Assembly (NCBI RefSeq): GCF_902167705.1
Contig: NZ_CABHMZ010000013.1
Span: 1-64,000, forward strand
Direction of reading: 5' to 3'
DNA length: 64,000 nt
Source of the DNA: Streptococcus constellatus
Lineage (GTDB): Bacteria; Bacillota; Bacilli; Lactobacillales; Streptococcaceae
The notes beneath the pieces were generated by a model. That model saw only the letters and a program-made list of their open reading frames with translations, made no database searches and was not told the origin of the DNA. Position 1 is the stretch's first letter. Each line of letters opens with the position of its first letter. Positions 36,607 to 45,802 of the stretch are shown here, in pieces. A program made the position numbers and the translations under genes.

Positions 36607-36783
36607 GTGGGAATGAGACAAAAAAATCAATATTTCGTAAGAAATCGATTTTGTCGTCCCACCCCCGCATAGTTAACTAGGTTGGTCGCCATTCCTTGTG
36701 GAACAAGGAATTAGAACGGTCAGTCAGTAATTGAGGCTGAGACTACGAACTAAAAATTTTCAAATTTTAGCTCTCTCACTCCC
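36607..36783. repeat. Structured repeat A (177 bp) between nrdH and nrdE
   Basis: The left end has GTGGGA..TCCCAC closing an inner ACAAAA/TTTTGT hairpin, followed by CCCCCGCA. The middle holds ATTCCTTG/CAAGGAAT. The right end, read in reverse, has GGGAGTGAGA and another AT-rich hairpin. Left end, hairpin and CCCCCGCA match element B at 54.6 kb. It lies inside the nrdHEF transcript without obvious terminators for nrdE expression. The element is MITE-like in size; no terminase or transposase is linked. Confidence 0.7.
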
Positions 36784-36907
36784 AATTGTGCAGGTTAAAT
36801 CTAATGGATTAAAGTCAAAAGATTTTCTTCTAAGCAATTGTAAGAATCTGGAAAAAACTTTTATCTCAGACTTGACTGGTTCGTTCTATGATGCAAATGC
36901 AACAAAA
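36784..36907 (-). other. Remaining gene-free spacer between repeat A and nrdH
   Basis: About 124 bp of AT-rich sequence without a recognisable gene, promoter or hairpin of note. It is part of the nrdH-nrdE intercistronic region. Confidence 0.4.
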
Positions 36908-37126
36908 TTATGACAGTTTTTTCAATTTGCCTGGTTGAAAACCGGAAAATGCTTCTGTTGGAGTTTGGACAACCGGTGCAGCATTAAAACCTAAGCTTTT
37001 CACATGATCGATGTATTCAGGCTGTTCGTCCAAGTTGATTTCACGATATTCTACATGATTAGTGTCTAAGAAGCGTTTTGTCATTTTGCACTGCACGCAA
37101 TTATTTTTTGAGTAAATAGTTACCAT
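36908..37126 (-). CDS. nrdH: Glutaredoxin-like protein NrdH
   Basis: NrdH is the small thiol-disulfide protein that reduces NrdEF. The 72-residue protein starts MVTIYSKNNCVQCKMTKRFL, with the CVQC redox site at residues 10-13 (class typically CxxC), and ends with the family motif GFQPGKLKKL. It is first in the nrdHEF cluster, with a strong promoter and two putative NrdR boxes upstream. Confidence 0.96.
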   Translation of the reverse strand: MVTIYSKNNCVQCKMTKRFLDTNHVEYREINLDEQPEYIDHVKSLGFNAAPVVQTPTEAFSGFQPGKLKKLS

Positions 37127-37163
37127 AATAAACTCCCAATTTCTTTAAATTCAGTATGGAATT

Positions 37164-37192
37164 AGTATATCCAAAGCAGGAAATTTTGTCAA
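37164..37192 (-). promoter_or_regulatory. nrdHEF promoter
   Basis: On the minus strand TTGACA (37192-37187) and TATACT (37169-37164) are separated by 17 bp, 38 bp before the nrdH ATG. Confidence 0.85.
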
Positions 37193-37199
37193 CCATTAT

Positions 37200-37256
37200 G
37201 CTCTAAATATTGTGTTATATTTTATTATTTTAAATATAAAATACTAGATATGGTGT
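37200..37256 (-). promoter_or_regulatory. Two putative NrdR boxes
   Basis: On the minus strand ACACCATATCTAGTAT (37256-37241) closely matches the NrdR box (ACACWATATMTWGTGT type). A weaker ACACAATATTTAGAGC (37215-37200) lies 41 bp away, about four helical turns, just upstream of the -35. Paired boxes are the norm for NrdR. Confidence 0.65.
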
Positions 37257-37428
37257 TTTTGAAAAATGGAAACTCAGAGAAGCAACCCGCTTTTAGCCTT
37301 GTTGCATCACGTTTTTCTTATCGGATTATAGACTAAACATTTATCTGTAAGTTGAATAGTGAAAATATTGTTTTAATGAAATTTCAGTAATTCTCATAAA
37401 AAAGGCTTGCTGAATGTACATAAAATTC

Positions 37429-37457
37429 TTGAAAAAATTTTACAAAGATGTTATAAT
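37429..37457 (+). promoter_or_regulatory. ptsHI promoter
   Basis: TTGAAA (37429-37434) and TATAAT (37452-37457) with a 17-bp spacer, 62 bp before ptsH. The 170 bp between this and the NrdR boxes hold no gene or motif I recognise. Confidence 0.85.
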
Positions 37458-37519
37458 CTAGAATTGTAAGGGTTATCACATGAGACCCCAAAAAGATTAC
37501 ATTAAAGGAGAGTCAAACT

Positions 37520-37783
37520 ATGGCTTCTAAAGATTTCCACATTGTGGCAGAAACAGGTATTCACGCACGTCCAGCAACTTTGTTAGTTCAAACTGCTAGC
37601 AAATTTGCTTCAGATATTACTCTTGAATACAAAGGTAAATCAGTAAACCTTAAATCAATCATGGGTGTTATGAGCCTTGGTGTTGGTCAAGGGGCTGATG
37701 TAACAATTACTGCAGAAGGTGCAGACGCTGATGATGCAATTGTAGCGATCGCAGAAACAATGACAAAAGAAGGATTGGCTTAA
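37520..37783 (+). CDS. ptsH: Phosphocarrier protein HPr
   Basis: HPr relays phosphate from enzyme I to all sugar-specific EIIA proteins, including the two PTS systems in this window. The 87-residue protein has the active histidine in [12 protein letters not shown] (His15) and the regulatory serine in [12 protein letters not shown] (Ser46), which HPr kinase phosphorylates so that HPr can act with CcpA at cre boxes. Ribosome site AAAGGAG is upstream, and ptsI starts one base after its stop. Confidence 0.98.
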   Translation: MASKDFHIVAETGIHARPATLLVQTASKFASDITLEYKGKSVNLKSIMGVMSLGVGQGADVTITAEGADADDAIVAIAETMTKEGLA

Positions 37784-37784
37784 C

Positions 37785-39518
37785 ATGACAGAAATGCTAA
37801 AAGGAATTGCAGCATCTGACGGTGTTGCTGTTGCTAAGGCATATCTACTCGTTCAACCGGATTTATCATTTGAGACTGCTTCAGTCGAAGATACAAACGC
37901 AGAAGAGGCTCGTTTGGATGTAGCTCTTGAAGCTTCACAAAACGAGCTTTCTGTTATCCGTGAGAAAGCAGTAGATAGCCTTGGAGAAGAAGCAGCTCAA
38001 GTATTTGATGCTCACTTAATGGTACTTTCTGACCCAGAAATGATTGGTCAGATTAAAGAAACAATTCGTGCGAAAAAAGTGAATGCTGAAGCAGGTCTGA
38101 AAGAAGTAACAGACATGTTCATCACTCTCTTTGAAAATATGGAAGATAACCCATACATGCAAGAACGTGCAGCAGACATTCGCGATGTGACCAAACGTGT
38201 GTTGGCTCACTTGCTTGGTGTACGCTTGCCAAACCCTGCTATGATCAATGAAGAAGTGGTTGTGATTGCTCACGACTTAACTCCTTCTGATACCGCTCAG
38301 TTAGATAGAAACTTTGTTAAAGCTTTTGTAACCAACATTGGTGGACGTACAAGTCACTCAGCTATTATGGCTCGTACTCTTGAAATTGCTGCGGTTCTTG
38401 GAACAAATAACATTACTGAATTAGTGAAAGACGGTGATATTATTGCCGCAAATGGTATCACTGGTGAAGTGATTATCAATCCAACTGAAGAACAAATTGC
38501 AGATTTTAAAGCCGCTGGTGAAGCTTATGCAAAACAAAAAGCTGAATGGGATTTGCTGAAAGATGCTGAAACAGTAACAGCTGATGGAAAACATTTTGAA
38601 TTGGCTGCAAACATCGGTACACCTAAGGATGTCGAAGGTGTGAATGCAAATGGTGCAGAAGCTGTCGGACTTTACCGTACTGAATTCCTTTATATGGATT
38701 CACAAGATTTCCCAACAGAAGATGAGCAATATGAAGCTTATAAGGCTGTTTTGGAAGGAATGAATGGTAAGCCAGTTGTTGTCCGTACAATGGACATCGG
38801 TGGCGACAAAGAACTTCCTTACTTTGATTTACCAAAAGAAATGAATCCGTTCCTTGGATTCCGTGCTCTTCGTATTTCAATTTCGGAAACAGGAAATGCA
38901 ATGTTCCGCACACAATTACGTGCACTATTGCGTGCATCTGTACATGGACAATTGCGTATCATGTTCCCAATGGTTGCTTTGTTGACTGAATTCCGTGCAG
39001 CAAAAGGCATTTTGGAAGAAGAAAAGGCTAAATTGCTTGCAGAAGGTGTTGCAGTTGCGGACAATATTCAAGTTGGTATCATGATTGAAATTCCAGCAGC
39101 AGCAATGCTTGCTGACCAATTTGCAAAAGAAGTTGACTTCTTCTCAATTGGTACTAATGACTTGATTCAATACACAATGGCTGCTGACCGTATGAACGAA
39201 CAAGTTTCCTATCTTTATCAACCATATAACCCATCTATCCTTCGCTTAGTGGATCGAGTGGTGAAAGCTGCTCACGCTGAAGGCAAATGGGCTGGTATGT
39301 GTGGTGAAATGGCAGGTGACCAAACTGCTGTTCCACTTCTAGTTGGTATCGGTCTGGATGAGTTCTCAATGAGTGCAACATCTGTTCTTCGTACACGTAG
39401 CTTGATGAAGAAATTGGATACGAAGAAGATGCAAGAACTAGCTCAACGTGCTCTTACAGAATGTGCAACGATGGAAGAAGTTCTTGAACTTGAAAAAGAA
39501 TATCTTGATTTTGAATAA
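37785..39518 (+). CDS. ptsI: PTS enzyme I
   Basis: Enzyme I takes phosphate from phosphoenolpyruvate and gives it to HPr. The 577-residue protein has the phosphohistidine in [15 protein letters not shown] (His near residue 189), the PEP-binding [11 protein letters not shown] near residue 293 and the late motif [15 protein letters not shown] with GMCGEMAGD and the active Cys near residue 502. Normal length. Expressed with ptsH. Confidence 0.98.
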   Translation: MTEMLKGIAASDGVAVAKAYLLVQPDLSFETASVEDTNAEEARLDVALEASQNELSVIREKAVDSLGEEAAQVFDAHLMVLSDPEMIGQIKETIRAKKVNAEAGLKEVTDMFITLFENMEDNPYMQERAADIRDVTKRVLAHLLGVRLPNPAMINEEVVVIAHDLTPSDTAQLDRNFVKAFVTNIGGRTSHSAIMARTLEIAAVLGTNNITELVKDGDIIAANGITGEVIINPTEEQIADFKAAGEAYAKQKAEWDLLKDAETVTADGKHFELAANIGTPKDVEGVNANGAEAVGLYRTEFLYMDSQDFPTEDEQYEAYKAVLEGMNGKPVVVRTMDIGGDKELPYFDLPKEMNPFLGFRALRISISETGNAMFRTQLRALLRASVHGQLRIMFPMVALLTEFRAAKGILEEEKAKLLAEGVAVADNIQVGIMIEIPAAAMLADQFAKEVDFFSIGTNDLIQYTMAADRMNEQVSYLYQPYNPSILRLVDRVVKAAHAEGKWAGMCGEMAGDQTAVPLLVGIGLDEFSMSATSVLRTRSLMKKLDTKKMQELAQRALTECATMEEVLELEKEYLDFE

Positions 39519-39569
39519 TATCGAAACAGAGGTCATTGTCAATTAGGACAATTGCAGTTTTGATGATAA

Positions 39570-39604
39570 GAAGGCAGGGATAATTGTGTTCCTGTCTTTC
39601 TTTA
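39570..39604 (+). terminator. Terminator after ptsI
   Basis: AAGGCAGG and CCTGTCTT flank a 12-nt loop with T-rich sequence after. Confidence 0.7.
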
Positions 39605-39659
39605 TATTGCAAATCATTTAGACTTTCTGTGTTCCTTTTTACTTCCTTTTGCTCATTTT

Positions 39660-39668
39660 TGCTATAAT
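39660..39668 (+). promoter_or_regulatory. Extended -10 of uvrC (leaderless architecture)
   Basis: TTGCTATAAT includes the TGN extension and TATAAT at 39663-39668. Seven bases later is ATG 39676, and no Shine-Dalgarno is present. Confidence 0.65.
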
Positions 39669-39675
39669 GATAATT

Positions 39676-41475
39676 ATGAACAACTTGATTAAATCAAAAC
39701 TAGAACTGCTACCGACCAGTCCAGGTTGCTATATTCATAAAGATAAAAATGGCACGATCATTTATGTCGGAAAAGCTAAGAATTTGCGTAATCGGGTGCG
39801 CTCTTATTTTCGTGGGAGCCATGATACTAAAACGGAAGCGCTGGTGTCTGAGATTGAGGATTTTGAGTTTATTGTCACGGAGTCTAATATTGAAGCCTTG
39901 CTGCTTGAAATCAATCTCATTAAGGAAAATCAGCCTAAATACAACATCATGCTCAAGGATGATAAATCCTATCCTTTTATCAAAATTACCAATGAGAACT
40001 ATCCACGTCTAATCATTACACGTCAGGTTAAAAAGGATGGGGGACTCTACTTCGGTCCTTATCCTGATGTAGGTGCTGCCAATGAAATTAAGCGCTTGCT
40101 GGATCGAATTTTTCCTTTTCGCAAATGCACCAATCCGCCTGAGAAGGTTTGTTTCTACTACCACATCGGACAGTGCCGAGCTCATACTATTTGCCATAAT
40201 GAACCACATTTTTTTCAAGATATGGCTCAGGAAGTAGCAGATTTCCTTAAAGGCCATGATGATAAGATTATTGATGAACTAAAAAGGAAAATGACCAGTG
40301 CTGCTGAGAAAATGGAGTTTGAAAAAGCAGCTGAGTACCGCGACTTGCTTCAAAGTATTGCGACGCTTCGCACTAAGCAACGAGTCATGGCGAAGGATTT
40401 GCAGAATCGGGATGTTTTTGGTTATTATGTGGACAAAGGCTGGATGTGTGTGCAGGTTTTCTTTGTCCGTCAAGGAAAACTCATCGAGCGAGACGTGAAT
40501 ATGTTTCCTTATTACAATGATCCCGATGAGGATTTTCTGACCTATATTGGTCAATTTTATCAGGAAAAATCTCATTTGGTGCCGAATGAAATTTTGATTC
40601 CGTCTGATATTGACGAGGAGGCAGTGCGGGCACTGGTAGATACGAAGGTGCTTAAGCCTCAGCGAGGAGAGAAGAAACAGCTGGTTAATTTGGCTATTAA
40701 AAATGCGCAAGTTAGTTTGCAGCAGAAGTTTGATTTGTTGGAGAAATCTGTTGAAAAAACACAGGGAGCTATTGAAAATCTAGGGCAGTTGCTCAATATT
40801 CCCACTCCAGTTCGGATTGAGTCCTTTGATAATTCCAATATTATGGGAACCAGTGCTGTTTCAGCTATGGTGGTCTTTGTCAATGGAAAGCCCAGCAAAA
40901 AGGATTATCGCAAGTATAAAATTAAGACAGTTGTTGGTCCTGACGACTATGCTAGTATGCGAGAAGTGATTAAGCGTCGCTATAGCCGAGTCATGCGCGA
41001 TGGTTTAATACCGCCTGATCTTATTGTCATTGACGGTGGTCAGGGTCAAGTCAATATTGCTAAAGATGTCATTCAAAATCAATTAGGGTTAGATATTCCT
41101 ATCGCTGGTTTGCAAAAGAACGACAAGCACCAGACGCATGAATTGCTCTTTGGCGATCCGCTGGAAGTAGTCGAGCTGTCCCATAATTCGCAGGAATTTT
41201 TCCTCCTGCAACGCATTCAAGATGAGGTGCACCGCTTTGCCATTACCTTCCACCGCCAGCTTCGCTCAAAAAACTCCTTTTCTTCGCAATTGGATGGTAT
41301 TGAGGGTCTAGGACCCAAGCGCAAGCAAAATCTGATGCGACACTTTAAATCCTTGACCAACATCAAAAAAGCCAGCGTGGATGAAATTGTCGAAGTGGGT
41401 GTCCCGCGAAAAGTAGCGGAAGCCGTGCAGGAGAAATTGAGCAAATCTACAGATAAAAAGATAACCAACTCCTAG
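39676..41475 (+). CDS. uvrC: Excinuclease ABC subunit C
   Basis: UvrC makes the two incisions around DNA lesions in nucleotide excision repair. The 599-residue protein has the GIY-YIG domain ([20 protein letters not shown], residues 14-33) for the 3' cut, a UVR helix ([23 protein letters not shown] near residue 205), the RNase H-like domain with [15 protein letters not shown] for the 5' cut, and C-terminal helix-hairpin-helix [14 protein letters not shown]. The ATG follows the extended -10 by seven bases and has no ribosome site, so the transcript is predicted leaderless. An earlier in-frame start lies upstream of that -10 and is rejected. Confidence 0.96.
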   Translation: MNNLIKSKLELLPTSPGCYIHKDKNGTIIYVGKAKNLRNRVRSYFRGSHDTKTEALVSEIEDFEFIVTESNIEALLLEINLIKENQPKYNIMLKDDKSYPFIKITNENYPRLIITRQVKKDGGLYFGPYPDVGAANEIKRLLDRIFPFRKCTNPPEKVCFYYHIGQCRAHTICHNEPHFFQDMAQEVADFLKGHDDKIIDELKRKMTSAAEKMEFEKAAEYRDLLQSIATLRTKQRVMAKDLQNRDVFGYYVDKGWMCVQVFFVRQGKLIERDVNMFPYYNDPDEDFLTYIGQFYQEKSHLVPNEILIPSDIDEEAVRALVDTKVLKPQRGEKKQLVNLAIKNAQVSLQQKFDLLEKSVEKTQGAIENLGQLLNIPTPVRIESFDNSNIMGTSAVSAMVVFVNGKPSKKDYRKYKIKTVVGPDDYASMREVIKRRYSRVMRDGLIPPDLIVIDGGQGQVNIAKDVIQNQLGLDIPIAGLQKNDKHQTHELLFGDPLEVVELSHNSQEFFLLQRIQDEVHRFAITFHRQLRSKNSFSSQLDGIEGLGPKRKQNLMRHFKSLTNIKKASVDEIVEVGVPRKVAEAVQEKLSKSTDKKITNS

Positions 41476-41580
41476 ACTTTAGGGAAACAAGTTCATTAGT
41501 CTATTTCTTATCAAAACCTCTGCAAGCTCTTCCAATTTATGGTAAAATAAAATTAGTATAATAAGAAAAGGAAAGTCCCT

Positions 41581-42186
41581 ATGAAATTTCTTGAATTAAA
41601 TAAAAAGTGTCATGCAACGAAGCATTTCAATGATAAGGCAGTTGATCCGAAAGATGTGCGGACGGCGATTGAAATTGCAACTTTAGCGCCAAGTGCTCAC
41701 AATAGCCAGCCTTGGAAAGTTGTAGTTGTGCGTGAGAAAAATGCAGAGTTAGCTGAGATTGCTTTCGGTGCAAACAAAGACCAAATCACAGAAGCACCTG
41801 TGACGATTGCTCTTTTTACAGATACAGATTTGGTTAAACGTGCTCGGAAAATTGCTCGCGTAGCTGGGGTCAATAATATGTCCGACGAATTGTTGCAATA
41901 TTATATGCAAAATTTACCGGTTGAATATGGGCATTATTCTGAGCAACAAAAAAGCGATTATTTGGCATTAAATGCTGGTTTGGTGGCAATGAATCTTGTT
42001 TTGGCTTTGACCGATCAAGGAATTGGTTCCAATATTATCCTTGGATTTGATAAGTCAAAAGCCAATCAAGTGCTAGATATTGACGAACGCTTCCGTCCAG
42101 AACTTTTAATTACCGTTGGTTACACAGACGACAAACTGGAGCCAAGCTATCGTTTGCCAGTGGACGAGATTATTGAAAAACGTTGA
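41581..42186 (+). CDS. Nitroreductase family protein
   Basis: A 201-residue FMN-dependent oxidoreductase of the nitroreductase family. The FMN-binding start is LAPSAHNSQPWKVVVV near residue 36, with GSNIILGFDKSK late in the protein. It probably uses NAD(P)H to reduce quinones or nitro compounds. It lies 19 bp upstream of pepV, and a TATAAT near 41550 may drive both. Confidence 0.9.
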   Translation: MKFLELNKKCHATKHFNDKAVDPKDVRTAIEIATLAPSAHNSQPWKVVVVREKNAELAEIAFGANKDQITEAPVTIALFTDTDLVKRARKIARVAGVNNMSDELLQYYMQNLPVEYGHYSEQQKSDYLALNAGLVAMNLVLALTDQGIGSNIILGFDKSKANQVLDIDERFRPELLITVGYTDDKLEPSYRLPVDEIIEKR

Positions 42187-42205
42187 TAGAAAGGAATCTG
42201 ATTTT

Positions 42206-43606
42206 ATGACGATTGATTTTAAAGCAGAAGTTGAGAAACGTCGCGACGCTCTGTTGGCTGACTTGTTTAGCCTTTTGGAAATTAACTCCGAGCGAGATGA
42301 CACGAAAGCAGATAAAGAACATCCTTTTGGGCCTGGACCTGTTAAGGCTTTGGAAAAATTCTTAGAACTAGCTGCGCGTGATGGCTATCCAACGAAAAAT
42401 GTTGACAATTATGCAGGGCATTTTGAATATGGCGAAGGAAAAGAAGTGCTTGGAATTTTTGCGCATATGGATGTTGTGCCGGCTGGAAGTGGCTGGGATA
42501 CAGATCCTTATACGCCAACTATCAAGGACGGTAAATTATTTGCACGTGGTGCGAGCGATGATAAAGGGCCGACGATGGCTTGCTATTATGGACTGAAAAT
42601 TATCAAAGAATTAGATTTGCCGACATCTAAGAAAGTTCGTTTTGTAGTTGGTACAGATGAAGAATCTGGCTGGGCTGATATGGACTATTATTTCAAACAC
42701 GTTGGTCTGTCAGAGCCAGATTTTGGTTTTTCACCAGATGCAGAATTTCCGATTATCAATGGCGAAAAAGGAAATATCACCGAATATCTTCATTTTGCAG
42801 GAGAAAATGGCGGAGCTGCGCGCTTGCATAGCTTTACTGGCGGACTTCGTGAAAATATGGTTCCTGAATCTGCAACAGCAGTAGTATCAGGAGATGTGCC
42901 AAATCTTGTAGATAAATTGGACGAATTTGCAAAGGAACACGAACTTCGATTTGAATACCAAGAACTACCGAGTGGTCAAATAACAGTTACGATTGTTGGA
43001 AAATCTGCTCACGGAGCTTCTCCACAATCCGGTGTCAATGGTGCGACTTATCTGGCGAAATTCTTGACCCAGTTTGATTTTGCAGATTCTGCTAAGGATT
43101 ATCTTGAAGTGGCAGGAAACATTCTTTTAGAAGACCACGAAGGAAAAGCTTTAAAAGTGGACTATATAGATGAAAAAATGGGTGCTCTTTCTATGAATGC
43201 AGGAGTCTTCCGCTTTGATGAGGCAAGTGATGACAACACCATTGCCCTTAATTTCCGCTATCCACAAGGAACCAATCCAGAAATTATCAAAGCTGAGTTG
43301 GAAAACTTGCCTGTAGAGAAAGTGACATTGTCAGAGCACGAGCATGTTCCTCATTATGTTCCAATGGAAGATCCACTTGTGACAACGCTTTTGAACGTGT
43401 ATGAAAAGCAAACAGGGCTGAAAGGTCATGAACAAATCATTGGTGGAGGAACCTTTGGTCGTCTCTTAAAACGCGGTGTTGCTTATGGCGCTATGTTCCC
43501 AGGCTATACAGATACCATGCATCAAGCAAATGAATTTATAGATGTGGAAGATCTTTTCCGTGCAGCAGCTATTTATGCTGAGGCAATCTATGAATTGATT
43601 AAATAA
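42206..43606 (+). CDS. pepV: Dipeptidase PepV
   Basis: PepV is an M20-family metallopeptidase cleaving dipeptides in the cytoplasm. The start at 42206 gives 466 residues, as in lactic acid bacteria. Metal ligands are in GIFAHMDVVPAGSGW (His near residue 87), the ARGASDDKGPTMA motif (Asp near 119) and VVGTDEESGWADMDYY (catalytic Glu). The lid domain lies in the middle and GGGTFGRLLKRGVAYGAMFPG late. Upstream in-frame codons lie within the nitroreductase gene; AAAGGAA precedes the chosen ATG. Confidence 0.95.
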   Translation: MTIDFKAEVEKRRDALLADLFSLLEINSERDDTKADKEHPFGPGPVKALEKFLELAARDGYPTKNVDNYAGHFEYGEGKEVLGIFAHMDVVPAGSGWDTDPYTPTIKDGKLFARGASDDKGPTMACYYGLKIIKELDLPTSKKVRFVVGTDEESGWADMDYYFKHVGLSEPDFGFSPDAEFPIINGEKGNITEYLHFAGENGGAARLHSFTGGLRENMVPESATAVVSGDVPNLVDKLDEFAKEHELRFEYQELPSGQITVTIVGKSAHGASPQSGVNGATYLAKFLTQFDFADSAKDYLEVAGNILLEDHEGKALKVDYIDEKMGALSMNAGVFRFDEASDDNTIALNFRYPQGTNPEIIKAELENLPVEKVTLSEHEHVPHYVPMEDPLVTTLLNVYEKQTGLKGHEQIIGGGTFGRLLKRGVAYGAMFPGYTDTMHQANEFIDVEDLFRAAAIYAEAIYELIK

Positions 43607-43661
43607 AGGACGTGAACTCAGCTAGAAATAGTTGAGTTTCTTTCAAAGAAAGAGGACAATT

Positions 43662-44519
43662 ATGATTTATACAATTACGAGTGCGACAGGTCAATTGGGG
43701 CAAAAGGTTGTTGCTGAAGCACAAAAACATTTAAATTCTAATGATATTCGGCTATCTGTTAGAAGTCCCAAAAAAGCGAGCCAATATGCAACAGCAGGGA
43801 TTGATGTCAGAGCAGCTGATTATTTAGATGTGGATTCTATGGTTGAAGCTTGGCGCGGAACGGATGTCTTGATTTATATTCCAAGTATTTCTCATCCAAG
43901 CATTGTGCGTGTACCCGAGTTTGAAAATTCAGTAATTGCGGCAGAAAGAGCTGGAATTAAGCATTTTATCTTTGTTGGATTTTTCGCCGATCAAGTTAAT
44001 AGTCCATTTCACATGGCGGCTTTCTTTGCTTATGCCAATACTCGTTTAGCATCAGCTGGATTTTCTTACAGCATTATCAAAAATGCTATGTATGCTGATC
44101 CATTGGTGCCTTATTTACTTGAGTTAATAGAGCGCAAAGCTGTTATTTATCCAATGGAAAATGCAAAAATGAGCTTTATTTCGCGGGAAGACAGTGCAGA
44201 AGCCATTGTCAAACTGGCTATGTCACCTGCCCTACAGGGAAAAACATATATCTTGACCCAAGATCGTAATTATACAATGTTAGAATTAGCTGACCTTTTG
44301 TCTGAAGTGTCAGGCCGTGAAATTGGCTACCAGCCGGTGACAGTTGAGGAATTTGCTGCTCTTTATGATCAGCCCAAAGGTTTCGGTGTTGTGCTGGCTT
44401 CTCTTTATCAAGCTGGAAGTCAAGGCTGCTTGGATGTTGTGACAGACGATTTTCGGACAATCACAGGACGGCAGGCAACTGATTTGAAAAGTTATCTGAT
44501 GGAAAATTATCAAAAATAG
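43662..44519 (+). CDS. NmrA/QorB-type NAD(P)-binding protein
   Basis: A 285-residue atypical short-chain dehydrogenase. The nucleotide site is ITSATGQLGQKVV at residues 5-17, and YSIIKNAMYADPLVPY fits the NmrA/QorB type of NAD(P)H:quinone oxidoreductase. No Tyr-x3-Lys catalytic pair is obvious, as in many NmrA-like proteins. It lies 9 bp before the glycosylase gene and 55 bp after pepV. Start 43662 follows AGAGGAC; an earlier in-frame ATG lacks a ribosome site. Confidence 0.85.
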   Translation: MIYTITSATGQLGQKVVAEAQKHLNSNDIRLSVRSPKKASQYATAGIDVRAADYLDVDSMVEAWRGTDVLIYIPSISHPSIVRVPEFENSVIAAERAGIKHFIFVGFFADQVNSPFHMAAFFAYANTRLASAGFSYSIIKNAMYADPLVPYLLELIERKAVIYPMENAKMSFISREDSAEAIVKLAMSPALQGKTYILTQDRNYTMLELADLLSEVSGREIGYQPVTVEEFAALYDQPKGFGVVLASLYQAGSQGCLDVVTDDFRTITGRQATDLKSYLMENYQK

Positions 44520-44528
44520 AGGGAAGAA

Positions 44529-45110
44529 ATGGAAACGCTAGAAGGTATTAAGAAAGCCATTATGGCTGATTCACAAAATCAAGCATATACCGAGCGGGGA
44601 ATTGAGCCACTTTTCGCAGCGCCTAAAACGGCACGTATCAATATTGTCGGGCAAGCGCCAGGTATTAAAGCGCAGGAAACGCGCTTGTACTGGAATGATA
44701 AGAGTGGTGATCGCTTACGCGAATGGATGGGTGTTGACTATGATACCTTTTATCATTCAGGCTATTTTGCTGCGATTCCAATGGACTTTTACTTTCCAGG
44801 ACATGGAAAGTCAGGTGATTTGCCACCTCGCAAGGGTTTTGCAGAGAAATGGCATCAGTCGATTTTAGAGTTGTTACCAGATCTTGAATTGACGATTCTC
44901 ATTGGTCAATATGCTCAGAAATATTATCTTCATCAAAAGGGAACTGTAAAGTTAACTGATACAGTAAAACATTATCAAGACTACCTGCCAGAATTTTTCC
45001 CACTTGTCCACCCCTCACCCCGAAATCAAATCTGGATGGCTAAGAATCCTTGGTTTGCAGAAACCGTAATCCCTGATTTAAGGGAACGGGTACAAAAGAT
45101 TATTTCATAG
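44529..45110 (+). CDS. Uracil-DNA glycosylase family protein
   Basis: A 193-residue protein of the uracil-DNA glycosylase superfamily. Motif A is NIVGQAPGIKAQET near residue 38 and the late histidine motif is PLVHPSPRNQIW near residue 163. It is of the stand-alone family seen in streptococci rather than family 1 Ung. Expected to remove uracil or a related base from DNA, though some members bind without cutting. Structured repeat C begins right after the stop codon. Confidence 0.88.
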   Translation: METLEGIKKAIMADSQNQAYTERGIEPLFAAPKTARINIVGQAPGIKAQETRLYWNDKSGDRLREWMGVDYDTFYHSGYFAAIPMDFYFPGHGKSGDLPPRKGFAEKWHQSILELLPDLELTILIGQYAQKYYLHQKGTVKLTDTVKHYQDYLPEFFPLVHPSPRNQIWMAKNPWFAETVIPDLRERVQKIIS

Positions 45111-45261
45111 AGTGGAACAAAAGTTGATCATTTAAAAGTTTTTGATTTCATTGCACCAGAGTGGTTTATTAGTACTGAAGCGCCTAATGAATTTCTCCAA
45201 ACCGCTTCGCTTTGCAAGCATAACGCATAAATAATAGAAGCTAGGCACTTTTCCCAGCTTC
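45111..45261. repeat. Structured repeat C (about 151 bp)
   Basis: Begins AGTGGAACAAAAG and ends with the hairpin GAAGCTAGG..CCCAGCTTC (45237-45261), then seven T. The start recalls the left end of repeats A and B, and the tail AACGCATAAATAATAGAAGC parallels the B tail. It is a decayed member that now provides the terminator for the glycosylase gene. Confidence 0.55.
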
Positions 45262-45279
45262 TTTTTTTAAACAAAATCT

Positions 45280-45308
45280 TTGACAAAAAAGGTTCTATAT
45301 AGTAGAAT
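45280..45308 (+). promoter_or_regulatory. Promoter of the marR-opuC operon
   Basis: TTGACA (45280-45285) and TAGAAT (45303-45308) with a 17-bp spacer. The -10 lies in an imperfect dyad TTCTATATAGTAGAA, a possible MarR-type operator. Confidence 0.7.
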
Positions 45309-45349
45309 GAGCATAAACTTCTATATCGTATATTTTAGAAAGAAGAAAA

Positions 45350-45802
45350 ATGAGTAAAAAAGTAATCAATAGTGGGTTTTATATCGGGAAAATTCATCGT
45401 TTGTCCAATCGACTGATGAATCATATTTTGTTAGAACGAGGAATTCAAGCCTTTAATGGAGAGCAGGGACGCATTTTACATGCGCTTTGGCAAAAAGATT
45501 ATCAAAGTCAAACGGAACTGTCAGAGCAGACCGGTTTGACGCTGAACACACTTACTAAAATGATTGACCGAATGATTAGCATGAACCTTGTGGAGCGGTG
45601 TTCTCATGAAAAAGACAAGCGAAAAAAGATGATTTGCTTGACAGATTATGCCAAAGGATTGAAAAAGGAATATGATGCAATTTCGGATAAAATCATTGAA
45701 ATCTTTTACAGCGGATTTTCTGAGCTGGAAATCAATGAATTTGAGACTTATTTGGAGCGCATTTTAGTAAATTTAAGTCAATCAAGAAAGGATGAAGCAT
45801 GA
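45350..45802 (+). CDS. MarR-family transcriptional regulator
   Basis: A 150-residue winged-helix regulator. The recognition region is QTELSEQTGLTLNTLTKMID near residue 60, followed by the wing RCSHEKDKRKKMICLTDYAK. MarR proteins are usually autorepressors that also control the adjacent operon; here the stop overlaps the start of the OpuC-type permease gene, so it very likely regulates that transporter. Confidence 0.9.
   Translation: MSKKVINSGFYIGKIHRLSNRLMNHILLERGIQAFNGEQGRILHALWQKDYQSQTELSEQTGLTLNTLTKMIDRMISMNLVERCSHEKDKRKKMICLTDYAKGLKKEYDAISDKIIEIFYSGFSELEINEFETYLERILVNLSQSRKDEA

Noticed and set aside
34409..36670. Longer nrdE start within the upstream repeat
   Set aside because: The N-terminal extension is encoded by repeat A sequence; ATG 36568 has a ribosome site and gives the standard length.
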